15,472 bases of DNA from DATGHS01 sp035307785 (GTDB lineage Bacteria > Planctomycetota > Planctomycetia > Gemmatales > Gemmataceae): the NCBI GenBank assembly GCA_035307785.1, contig DATGHS010000070.1, forward strand, positions 1 through 15,472, given 5' to 3'. The notes under the pieces are model-generated. The model was given only the letters and a program-made list of their open reading frames with translations, searched no databases and was not told the origin of the DNA. Position 1 is the first letter of the stretch; the number at the start of each line of letters is the position of its first letter. The position numbers and the translations under genes are program-made. Of the stretch, positions 7,047 through 15,226 are shown in pieces.

Positions 7047-8261
7047 TCATTCCATCAGTTTTAGCAACGTCCGCACCGCCGTCTCCGCGAATTCCGCATC
7101 GTTGATATGCAATTCTAGTTCGATCAATTCCACGTGTGGGCTGAGCCAGTGCCGCAGACTCTGGAACAAAGCGGCATCGGCTTCTGGCCACCAGAACGGC
7201 TGCCGCTCGCGGTCGATGGCAGAGACGCCTTTCTTCGGAATTAAAATCGCCGTCTTCCCTTTGGCGGCGCTGGCCTTCTCTGCGATCTCTTTTCCGAGCG
7301 CGTCGTTCTCTTCCGGTGTGGTGCGCATGAGGGTGACATTCGGGTTGTGCTGATAGAACCGGCGGCCTTTGAATTTCTCGGGCACGGTGTCGGGCGGGCC
7401 GAAGTTCACCATGTCCAGCGCGCCCAAAGAAATGACCTGCGGGATGCCACGAATTGCGGCGGCGGTGAGCCGATCTTTGCCGGCGGAGAGGATGCCGCCG
7501 ACGAGTTCATCCGCCAGCTCCGTTGTAGTAATGTCCAGCACGCCGCGAATCAGACCGTCGGAAATGAACGACTCCATCGTCCGCCCGCCGGTGCCGGTGG
7601 CGTGGAAGACGAGCACTTCGAACCCATTCGCTTCCAAGATCTTGCGGCCGGCTTCGACGCACGGCGTGGTAACGCCGAACATCGTCGCTGCGACGAGGGG
7701 CTTGTCCTCCGCGTTCGCCTTCGGCTCGCGGCGAAACGAGTGTTGAATCATACCGATCATGGCCGCGGCTGCGTTTGCCAGCACCGTGCGGCTGATGCGA
7801 TTCAACCCGCTGATGTCGACGACCGAATGCATCATCATGATGTCACGTACGCCGACGTAGGGCTGCACTTGCCCGCTGGCGAGCGTGCTGACCATGAGCT
7901 TGGGAATACCGAAGGGTAAGGCCCGCATGGCGGCCGTGCCAATGGAGGTGCCGGCCGAGCCGCCGAGGGCGAGCATGCCGTGGACTTGGCCGCTCGCATG
8001 AAGTTCGCGCGCGATCTTTGCTGCTCCGCGCGCTGCCGCCTCGATGGCCTGGCCGCGATCTGCTTGCTTCTGAATTCGCGCTAAGGTCGTTCCAGCAGCT
8101 TCGAAGACTTTTTCGTGCGGAATCTCGGCCGCAAATGCGGGCGCCCCCAGCACGCCCGCATCGAGGACGGTCACCGACACGCCCGCTTCGCGCAACAAGT
8201 CGCGAACGAATGCGACCTCTGTGCCCTTGGTATCCAGCGTGCCCATGAGTAAGACGGACAT
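7047..8261 (-). CDS. Tm-1-like ATP-binding protein (UPF0261)
   Basis: The protein has 404 residues, normal for the bacterial UPF0261 family. The ATG at 8261 (MSVLLMGTLDTKGTEVAFVRDLL) is chosen because the family begins with this beta strand; the longer frame to 8288 reads into a repeat. Recognisable elements are GTLDTKGTE at 7-15, the glycine-rich GGSAGTSIGTAAMRALPFGIPK at about 100-121, the MHSVVDISGLNRIS segment near 144-157, ATMFGVTTPCV, HATGTGGRTMESFI at about 220-233, and PKKGVSAID with the C-terminal acidic EADAALF. This corresponds to the N-terminal half of plant Tm-1, the tomato mosaic virus resistance protein that binds viral replicase; its bacterial role is unknown. It is encoded head-to-head with the PEP-hydrolase-type TIM barrel, which matches the other half of Tm-1, so the two probably act together. 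Confidence 0.93.
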   Translation of the reverse strand: MSVLLMGTLDTKGTEVAFVRDLLREAGVSVTVLDAGVLGAPAFAAEIPHEKVFEAAGTTLARIQKQADRGQAIEAAARGAAKIARELHASGQVHGMLALGGSAGTSIGTAAMRALPFGIPKLMVSTLASGQVQPYVGVRDIMMMHSVVDISGLNRISRTVLANAAAAMIGMIQHSFRREPKANAEDKPLVAATMFGVTTPCVEAGRKILEANGFEVLVFHATGTGGRTMESFISDGLIRGVLDITTTELADELVGGILSAGKDRLTAAAIRGIPQVISLGALDMVNFGPPDTVPEKFKGRRFYQHNPNVTLMRTTPEENDALGKEIAEKASAAKGKTAILIPKKGVSAIDRERQPFWWPEADAALFQSLRHWLSPHVELIELELHINDAEFAETAVRTLLKLME

Positions 8262-8279
8262 GAAAGTAATCTCGAAAAA

Positions 8280-8384
8280 AGGACACAAAGATCACAAAGA
8301 AGGCACAAAGATCACAAAGAAGAATCTACGATTTATCTCTGATTCTTTGTGCTCTTTGTGCCTTCTTTGTGTTCTTTGTGTCCT
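8280..8384. repeat. CACAAAG-type inverted repeat filling a divergent promoter region, copy 2
   Basis: The arms 8280-8326 (47 nt, one 3-nt insertion) and 8341-8384 (44 nt) are nearly fully complementary around a 14-nt loop. Each arm is itself a tandem of four CACAAAG units. The element takes up about 105 of the 139 nt between the start codons of the Tm-1-like gene (8261) and the TIM-barrel gene (8401). It is therefore in the leader of both genes, or contains their promoters, rather than following genes as a terminator would. It belongs to the family at 2621-2677. Confidence 0.85.
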
Positions 8385-8400
8385 CTCTTTGGGGCCAACC

Positions 8401-9234
8401 ATGAGCTTCTTTACGCGCGAAGTGATCCTCGACAAGTTGCGGCAGCAAATCGCCGCCGGCAAGCCGATTATCGGCGGCGGCGCCGGCACGGGCATCAGCG
8501 CCAAGTGTGCCGAGGCCGGCGGAATTGATCTCATTATCATCTATAATTCCGGCCGCTTTCGCATGGCGGGGCGGGGCAGCATGAGTGGTATGATGCCGTA
8601 CGGTGACGCCAACCAGATCGTCATGGACATGGCCCGCGAGGTGTTGCCCGTGGTGAAGCATACCCCGGTGCTGGCTGGCGTGTGCGGCACCGATCCCTTT
8701 CGGATCATGAAGCTTTTTTTGCGCGAGGTGCAGGCGGTCGGGTTCAGCGGCGTGCAGAACTTTCCCACGGTCGGCCTGATCGACGGTGTGTATCGCCAGA
8801 ACCTGGAAGAAACCGGCATGGGCTACGGACTGGAAGTGGACATGATTCGCGAAGCGCACGAACTCGGACTGTTGACGTGCCCCTACGTCTTCAACGAAGA
8901 CGAAGCCCGCGATATGGCCAAAGCCGGGGCCGACGTTCTGATCCCGCATATGGGCCTGACCACGAAGGGCAGCATCGGCGCCAAGACGGCGCTAACACTA
9001 GAGGAGTCGGCGAAACGCGTGCAGGCCATGCATGATGCGGCGAAGAAGGTGAAGCCCGACATTCTGGTGCTCTGCCACGGCGGGCCAATATCGGAACCCG
9101 AAGATGCACAGTACATCTTGGAGCACACGAAGGGAATCGTCGGCTTCTTTGGTGCATCGAGCATCGAGCGCTTGCCGACCGAGATTGCGATTACCGGCTG
9201 CGTGCGGAAGTTTAAGGAGATGAAGATGAAATGA
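8401..9234 (+). CDS. Phosphoenolpyruvate hydrolase family TIM-barrel protein
   Basis: The protein has 277 residues from the ATG at 8401 (MSFFTREVILDKLRQQ); the open frame further upstream to 8221 runs through the hairpin repeat and gives a Lys/His-rich artefact. The family (also called TIM-barrel signal transduction protein) resembles isocitrate lyase/PEP mutase barrels. Visible features are IIGGGAGTGISAKCAEAGGIDLIIIYNSGRFRM at about 23-55, a glycine/methionine loop GRGSMSGMMPYGDAN, PVLAGVCGTDPF at 89-100, GVQNFPTVGLIDG at 117-129, a CPYVFNEDEA segment, IPHMGLTTKGSIG and LCHGGPI at about 234-240, and a final GFFGASSIERLPTE. Eukaryotic Tm-1-type proteins fuse this domain to a UPF0261 domain. 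Here the two are separate and divergent. A GGGG at 8391-8394 is only a weak ribosome binding site. The substrate has not been established from this sequence. Confidence 0.92.
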   Translation: MSFFTREVILDKLRQQIAAGKPIIGGGAGTGISAKCAEAGGIDLIIIYNSGRFRMAGRGSMSGMMPYGDANQIVMDMAREVLPVVKHTPVLAGVCGTDPFRIMKLFLREVQAVGFSGVQNFPTVGLIDGVYRQNLEETGMGYGLEVDMIREAHELGLLTCPYVFNEDEARDMAKAGADVLIPHMGLTTKGSIGAKTALTLEESAKRVQAMHDAAKKVKPDILVLCHGGPISEPEDAQYILEHTKGIVGFFGASSIERLPTEIAITGCVRKFKEMKMK

Positions 9235-9264
9235 AGGCCCACGGACTTCCGTCCGTGGGCCTTC
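9233..9264. terminator. Short perfect hairpin between convergent genes, GCCCA-GGAC family, copy 2
   Basis: The arms 9233-9246 and 9251-9264 form 14 perfect pairs around the loop TTCC. The left arm overlaps the last bases of the TIM-barrel stop codon (9232-9234), and the MoxR gene ends at 9273 on the other strand. A stem this strong right at the stop is a convincing two-way terminator, although a long U-tract is absent. Compared with 5405-5428 the sixth stem pair is C-G rather than G-C. Confidence 0.8.
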
Positions 9265-9272
9265 GAATTCAC

Positions 9273-10289
<1,017 letters not shown>

Positions 10290-10300
10290 TTAAAAGTAGG

Positions 10301-10305
10301 CTCCC
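10301..10305 (-). promoter_or_regulatory. Ribosome binding site for MoxR
   Basis: GGGAG on the minus strand lies 11 nt before the ATG at 10289 and decides between that start and the internal ATG at 10268. The spacing is slightly long. Confidence 0.45.
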
Positions 10306-10314
10306 ATGGATTCC

Positions 10315-10392
10315 GTAGGGTGGGTGGAGCATGGATGCGCAACCCACCGGTGCAAGCAGGTGGGTTGCGCATCCATGCTCCACCCACCCTAC
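10315..10392. repeat. Long perfect inverted repeat, GTAGGGYGGG family, copy 2
   Basis: The arms 10315-10348 and 10359-10392 are 34 nt each and fully complementary around a 10-nt loop. The ends GTAGGGTGGG and CCCACCCTAC match copy 1 at 147-221, with C-to-T changes paired with G-to-A changes in the opposite arm. It lies between the stop of the VWA gene (10399) and the start of MoxR (10289), so in a presumed operon it would sit between two partner genes and could lower MoxR expression relative to the VWA gene. Confidence 0.88.
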
Positions 10393-10398
10393 ATTTGG

Positions 10399-13300
10399 TT
10401 ATTCTTGCTTATCCTTGTCTCGATCGCCCATCGCCTTGCGCTTCGCGCGCAGGAGCCGGGCGGCGTAGTCGTCGCCAGCCGGCTCCGGCGCTTCTGGCCG
10501 CGTGGGCGTCGTCGGCCGCACTTCCGGCATGGTGTCGGCGCCTTGCGGAGCAGCAGCGCCTTCGCCGACTTCGGCTTCGAAGCGGCGGCGGGTCTTGCGC
10601 TCGTCGATCGCTTCGCCCTTGCGCTGCCGCAGGCGCTCGATGAAGGCCGGCGTGCGCTCCAGTGCCTCGCGGCGGCCGCGCAGCGATTCCCACCAGAAGT
10701 GCACTGTGCTGAACGCTTCTTCGGGTTCCACGGCAATGCGCCGGATAGCCACGTCGAGCAAAAGGCCGACGCCAGCGAACAGCACCAGCCAGAACCAGAA
10801 CGGCTGCAAGCTGCGGGCGTTAGCCGGCGCCGGCCGGAATACGGCATTCGAGGCGATGATTTTCTTTAGCTCGGCTTCCGTCTCGTTCCAGTGCTCGCCG
10901 CCGGTCATTTCGGAGAGCTTCTTTAGTAAGGCCGTGTTGCTTTCGAGATCGGCGAATTCCGGCGAATACGGAATCGTCACGCCGGAGCGAACTCCGTCAA
11001 TGGTCCGGTCGATCTGAAATTCTTTGCCGTTCTTGTCCTTCTCGGTGGCCAGTTGTTTGGCCTGAGCGTTGAGGAAATAGGAGCCGGCTTCCTCGGCTTT
11101 AAACTCGGCCTCGTATTGCCCGGCGTTCTTCTGTTTGAATTCGAGCACGATTTCTTTGCCGCCGTTGGCCTGCGGAGTCGGCGGCGTGACACGGCCCTCC
11201 AGGCGCAGGTTTGTCATCGGCTTCTTGTTCTCGTCGCGAGCGTCGATGGTGACCTTGATCTTGCCGTCGCGGTATTCGGTCACCATTGCCAGTCGGCCGG
11301 TTTCCACGCTGCGCAGCGACCAGCCGATAACTTGCTCCCAGAACTTCAGATAAATGTCGGAGCTGGCCCAGTCGCGGTCCCAGCCCTGAAGTCCGGCTGC
11401 CTGAGAGCGGGCATCGCTGGTGAAGGCCGCGGCCTTGCCAAGTCCGTATTGCCAGTAGGCGAGTACCGGGTATTCCTGATCGCCCACACTTGGGCCTTCA
11501 ATCGGCATCATGGCCAGCGTGGACTGCTTCCGCGTAGTGCGGACAAATCCATAAAGCGGCGGTAACTCGGCGGGCAGTGTGGCGGCCGGGCCGGTTGCTT
11601 GCCGCAGCGCCGGCGTGAATTTCTTTTCCGAGATAAACGACTGGCTGACGATGCGCGTTTCTTGAATGTAAATGGCCGGAAGATTCTGGGCCGACTTGGG
11701 AGCGTAAGCGCGGCCGCCGGTTAGTTGAGCGACCTCCTTCATCTTCTGTTCTTCGATGGCGCCGTGCGAGGTGATGCAAACGGTCGTGCAGGTGACGCCG
11801 TTTGCCTTCAGTTTGGCGAGCAGCGTCTTGTCGGCGGTCCAGTGATCGCCGTCGCTGATAAAGATAATGTGTTTCGTCGCCAGGCCGTGAGCCGGCTTCG
11901 TCAATTCGTCGTAAGCCAGTTGAATCGACGGGTTGCAATCGGGCATGTCGTTCGGCGTCATCTTGTCGATCTGCCGTAGGATCGATTCGCGGTTCAGGCC
12001 CACGGTTTGGAAGTTCACGTGCCATTTCGTGCCGAAGTCCCAGTACACCACGCCCATCATGTCCACCGGCGAAAGCTTACGCACGGCCAGCTTGGCCACT
12101 TCTTTTTGCCAGCGGTTGCCCTCGGCCATTTCGGAGGCGTGGAAGATCAGTACCAGCCCGCCCTTGCCGGCCACTTTCAGCGATTTGATGTCGCAATCCA
12201 CGGGAAGTGCCTTTTCCACGGCGGTGTCTTGCCAGCCGCCGGCCCCGAAGCTGTCCGGCCCGCCGATCATCACCAGGCCGCAACCCTGGTCGTAGGTATT
12301 GGTGCGAATCATTTCCATCTGGTCGTTGGTCAACTGCTCGGCCGGCACGTTGGCCAGCACCACGGAATCGAAGTTGCTCAGGAAGACGCCGAGCTCTGCC
12401 TTATTGGCCGGCAGATCCTTGGGCGTAGCGGCCACGATCTGCATCTTCGATTTGCCGGCCCGCGGCAGCTGCGAAATGAGCCATTGCTCCTGCCCGGCCT
12501 TGCCATCTTGCTCGATGAAAAGCACGCGGCGCTGGCCGAGCGTGACCACGTGTGTGGAAGCCGAGTTGTTCTGCGGCCGGTCGCCGGGGACACCTTTGGT
12601 CCATTGGCCCGCTTCGTTGGCCTGTTCGAGCGGCTGGAAAACGGCTTCGTAAGTGTAGGACCGCTTTTCATTTCCCAAGGTTTGCCGGAAGTTGAAGGAA
12701 TTCAGGCCTGGCCGCAAAATTACCTTGGGCGTGACCGAGCCGACCTGATCATCGGGCACGCCGGGGCCGGGGTTGATTGGAATCGGCACCGGCGCAGCGT
12801 CGGTGCTCTTTTGGCGCAGCTGAAGGATGCCACGAACCAGTCGTGGATTGTACGAGCGGATGAGTACGCGGATCGGCAGCCGCGAACCTTGCTCCGTGAG
12901 GGGCGGCGCTTCGACCGATTGAACCAGCACTTCCTCTTCATTGCGATAGCCGGCCGCGAGGGCGACGGTGTCGATCTGAATGTTGTTGAGCTTCGCGAGC
13001 CGAGCCTGCTCGTCGGCGTTGCCGAGGTTTTCATTGCCGTCGGAGAGCAACACAATGCGCTTGCTGCTGCCCTCTGGGAACGAGGCCATCGCCAGCTTGA
13101 TGGCGGCGCCGATGTCAGTGTAATTCGGATCGAGATTGCCGGCCAGTTCGTCGGAGACGCCTTTAATGTCGGCCGTGCTCGGCGGCAGAACGAGCCGCGG
13201 CCGGCGGCCAAAGACGATGACGCCGGCTTGATCGAGTTCATGGCCGGTGCCGCGCTCGCGGATAGCGTTGGCGATGAAGCTCTGAATCCGCTTCCAGCGC

Positions 13301-14172
13301 ATGTCGGCGGCTTGCGGATCATCCGGGCGGATCTCGGCAGGAATGCTCAGCGAGCGGTCCACCAGGAACAGCACGGTCAGGCTTTCGCTCGACTTGCGCA
13401 GGCGCAATTCAGCCAATGCGAGGACCAGACACAAAACCAGCAAACAGCGCAAGCCAATGGCAATGATGCGGCGAATCGGCCCGAGCGCGGCGAGGCTGCG
13501 GCTGCTAATCCAGATAATGAGCAGGCTGATACTCGCCCAAAGCCAGACGGCCGAAAACCAGCCGAGCGATCGATTGACCCAAGCTTCCGGCCGGCGCATG
13601 GCTTGCACGTAATAGGCCGTGCCCGCCAGCACGGCAATGAGCAAAAGCCCCCAGAGGTTCCGGCGCAGGAATGATTGTCCGGCGGTTCGCTCCGTTCGCC
13701 GAATAGCGCGTGCCGAAGACACGCCGACGATAACGAGCAGCGCCACTGCCCCGCCGATGAAAAACGGCAAGGTTTGCCACGAAGAGATGCCGGTCTCCGA
13801 GGTCGCCAGCACGCGGAAAAGGTAATTGAGCCCTTGCGCAACCGGAACGGCGCCGAACCCGCCGAGGCCAAGCGCCAGCAATGCCCCGAGCGCCAAGCCC
13901 ACGTAGTATGACCAACTGCTGCCGATGAGCGCAACCAAGAAAGTTAGGAACAGGGCCGTGGCCGCGCCGGCCGCGAGCCACATGCCGATTTCTTGCGGCA
14001 AGGCCAGCCCGCCCAGCCCGAAGCACACGAGCGCAGCACTGGCGAGCGGCCCGAATAGCCAGGTTTCTCCCGGCTGCCGCCGACGCCACTGCCAATAGCT
14101 GAGCGCAGCGCCGGCGAGCAGCGCCAGTGCGGCGAGCCAATAATGTTCCAAGAATAGCCACACTCGTGGCAT
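10399..14172 (-). CDS. Giant membrane protein with two VWA domains and a glutamine-amidotransferase-like domain
   Basis: The protein has 1257 residues from the ATG at 14172 (MPRVWLFLEHYW). The frame reaches 14220, but that start lies in a hairpin repeat, and an AAGAG stretch precedes 14172. Eight or so hydrophobic segments fill residues 12-255. The first VWA domain (about 263-410) has an intact MIDAS: DRSLS at 272-276, Thr352 in YTDIG and SDGNEN at 377-382. A glutamine-amidotransferase-like domain follows, ending in MIGGPDSFGAGGW at about 635-647. A second VWA domain (about 670-830) has lost the DxSxS motif, reading FHASEM at 677-682, although ISDGD at 772-776 remains. A beta-rich region, a single helix at about 1124-1140, and a charged, Pro-rich C-terminal tail of roughly 110 residues complete it. 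Such proteins belong to planctomycete MoxR/Bat gene sets. It is directly upstream of MoxR. An envelope role is inferred. Confidence 0.88.
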   Translation of the reverse strand: MPRVWLFLEHYWLAALALLAGAALSYWQWRRRQPGETWLFGPLASAALVCFGLGGLALPQEIGMWLAAGAATALFLTFLVALIGSSWSYYVGLALGALLALGLGGFGAVPVAQGLNYLFRVLATSETGISSWQTLPFFIGGAVALLVIVGVSSARAIRRTERTAGQSFLRRNLWGLLLIAVLAGTAYYVQAMRRPEAWVNRSLGWFSAVWLWASISLLIIWISSRSLAALGPIRRIIAIGLRCLLVLCLVLALAELRLRKSSESLTVLFLVDRSLSIPAEIRPDDPQAADMRWKRIQSFIANAIRERGTGHELDQAGVIVFGRRPRLVLPPSTADIKGVSDELAGNLDPNYTDIGAAIKLAMASFPEGSSKRIVLLSDGNENLGNADEQARLAKLNNIQIDTVALAAGYRNEEEVLVQSVEAPPLTEQGSRLPIRVLIRSYNPRLVRGILQLRQKSTDAAPVPIPINPGPGVPDDQVGSVTPKVILRPGLNSFNFRQTLGNEKRSYTYEAVFQPLEQANEAGQWTKGVPGDRPQNNSASTHVVTLGQRRVLFIEQDGKAGQEQWLISQLPRAGKSKMQIVAATPKDLPANKAELGVFLSNFDSVVLANVPAEQLTNDQMEMIRTNTYDQGCGLVMIGGPDSFGAGGWQDTAVEKALPVDCDIKSLKVAGKGGLVLIFHASEMAEGNRWQKEVAKLAVRKLSPVDMMGVVYWDFGTKWHVNFQTVGLNRESILRQIDKMTPNDMPDCNPSIQLAYDELTKPAHGLATKHIIFISDGDHWTADKTLLAKLKANGVTCTTVCITSHGAIEEQKMKEVAQLTGGRAYAPKSAQNLPAIYIQETRIVSQSFISEKKFTPALRQATGPAATLPAELPPLYGFVRTTRKQSTLAMMPIEGPSVGDQEYPVLAYWQYGLGKAAAFTSDARSQAAGLQGWDRDWASSDIYLKFWEQVIGWSLRSVETGRLAMVTEYRDGKIKVTIDARDENKKPMTNLRLEGRVTPPTPQANGGKEIVLEFKQKNAGQYEAEFKAEEAGSYFLNAQAKQLATEKDKNGKEFQIDRTIDGVRSGVTIPYSPEFADLESNTALLKKLSEMTGGEHWNETEAELKKIIASNAVFRPAPANARSLQPFWFWLVLFAGVGLLLDVAIRRIAVEPEEAFSTVHFWWESLRGRREALERTPAFIERLRQRKGEAIDERKTRRRFEAEVGEGAAAPQGADTMPEVRPTTPTRPEAPEPAGDDYAARLLRAKRKAMGDRDKDKQE

Positions 14173-14193
14173 TACTCTTCGCTGTCTCCAAAA

Positions 14194-14245
14194 GTAGAAC
14201 GGAATTAATCCGTTCGTCATTTGAACGGAATAAATTCCGTTCTAC
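14194..14245. repeat. AACGGAAT inverted repeat upstream of the VWA gene
   Basis: The arms 14194-14215 and 14223-14245 (22 and 23 nt) are complementary apart from a one-base gap and one mismatch, with a 7-nt loop. Each arm is also nearly self-complementary (GAACGGAATTAATCCGTTC), so it can fold as a double hairpin. The element lies in the 107-nt gap between the NHL lipoprotein stop and the VWA start. It is short for a terminator of GC type, being AT-rich. Confidence 0.8.
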
Positions 14246-14279
14246 GTCGGCGCCCTATTCACGTTAGTAGAGAAGGAAC

Positions 14280-15191
14280 CTAAAACCAAAATCGCTGTAC
14301 CCGGTGATTCTCGGTATCGATTACGTGAACGCGCCCTTTGCGGTCAACCACCAGAGCCCAGGGGCTGGCGAGCTGGCCAGGCTCCCGGCCTGGGCTGCCC
14401 CAGCAGCCAAGCGATTGACCTTCCTTCGTGAACTTTTGCACGCGGTGGTTTTCGTATTCCACGACGTACAGATCGCCTTTTGGCCCGAAAGCCAAGTCAT
14501 ATGGGTACTTCAGTTGCCCCGGCTGGTCCCCCGATTCACCAAACATGCGCACGAAAGCACCATCGCGCGTGAACACTTGAATGCGATGATTTACCGCGTC
14601 GGCCACATAGAGCAGGCCATCCGGGCCCAAAGCCAGGGCGCGAATGCGGGCAAACTCGCCCGGCTCATGGCCCGACTTGCCCCAGACTTTTACGAGCTTG
14701 CCATCGGCATCGAGCTTGGTGATCCGGTCATTCTGGCCGTTCTCGGAAATGTAGAAATAGCCGTCGTCGTCCTGAACGGCATCGCTCACGTAGCCGAATT
14801 GCCCCGGCCCGGAGCCTGCCTCACCGCCGATCTTGCGCAACTCTTTGCCGTCGGCGGTGTAAATACGGATGCAATGGTAATGTGAATCGCACACAATCAA
14901 GTTGCCGTCACGGTCAATGCCCAGGCCACTGGGCCGGCCATTGCGGTAATCGGGCGTGGTCCAGGTGGGGCCGATGTACTTGCCGTCCAGATCGAACACC
15001 TGAATGCGAGCCGTGTAATCGACGACGAAGAGGCGGTCCTGCCGGTCGATGGCAGCAGCACGCGGGCGCACGAAATCGCCATCACGCACACCGCGCTTGC
15101 CCCACACCAGGTCGGGCGCATCGGAAGGACCGCACCCCGCCAGGGCGATGGGCAGAGCGAATAGAACGAGGAGAAGCCGCTGCAAAGACAT
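14280..15191 (-). CDS. NHL-repeat beta-propeller lipoprotein
   Basis: The protein has 303 residues. It starts at ATG 15191 with a lipoprotein signal peptide: MSLQRLLLVLFALPIALAGC, where LAGC is the lipobox and Cys20 the acylated residue, so it is exported and membrane-anchored. The rest is about six NHL repeats of roughly 45 residues with the pattern P-x-G-L/A-x-x-D-x-x-G-x-L/I-Y/F-V-x-D-x-x-N/H-x-R-I/V-Q-x-F; the last two, DLYVVEYENHRVQKF and VHVIDTENHRVQRF, are the clearest. Six NHL repeats close into one beta-propeller, generally a binding platform. No catalytic motif is visible. It follows a probable glycosyltransferase end by 35 nt, so these two are likely one transcription unit; the VWA gene follows after a 107-nt hairpin-containing gap. 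Confidence 0.9.
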   Translation of the reverse strand: MSLQRLLLVLFALPIALAGCGPSDAPDLVWGKRGVRDGDFVRPRAAAIDRQDRLFVVDYTARIQVFDLDGKYIGPTWTTPDYRNGRPSGLGIDRDGNLIVCDSHYHCIRIYTADGKELRKIGGEAGSGPGQFGYVSDAVQDDDGYFYISENGQNDRITKLDADGKLVKVWGKSGHEPGEFARIRALALGPDGLLYVADAVNHRIQVFTRDGAFVRMFGESGDQPGQLKYPYDLAFGPKGDLYVVEYENHRVQKFTKEGQSLGCWGSPGREPGQLASPWALVVDRKGRVHVIDTENHRVQRFWF

Positions 15192-15226
15192 GTAGGCAAA
15201 CTACCAGAGCATGAAGAGATTGACAA

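Noticed and set aside
8280..8384. Possible CRISPR-like array of short repeats
   Set aside because: The CACAAAG units are 7-9 nt, have no unique spacers, and form two inverted arms. No cas genes are present.
10306..10869. Plus-strand frame starting in the palindrome after the VWA gene
   Set aside because: It is antisense to the C-terminal tail of the VWA protein and begins in a repeat. Its composition is shadow-like and it has no ribosome binding site.
12007..13674. 555-codon open frame on the plus strand opposite the giant VWA gene
   Set aside because: It has the same shadow composition and lies antisense to recognisable VWA and membrane segments.
14173..14220. Upstream start for the giant VWA protein at 14220
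   Set aside because: The extra 16 codons are encoded by one arm of the AACGGAAT hairpin, and the ATG at 14172 has a better upstream sequence.
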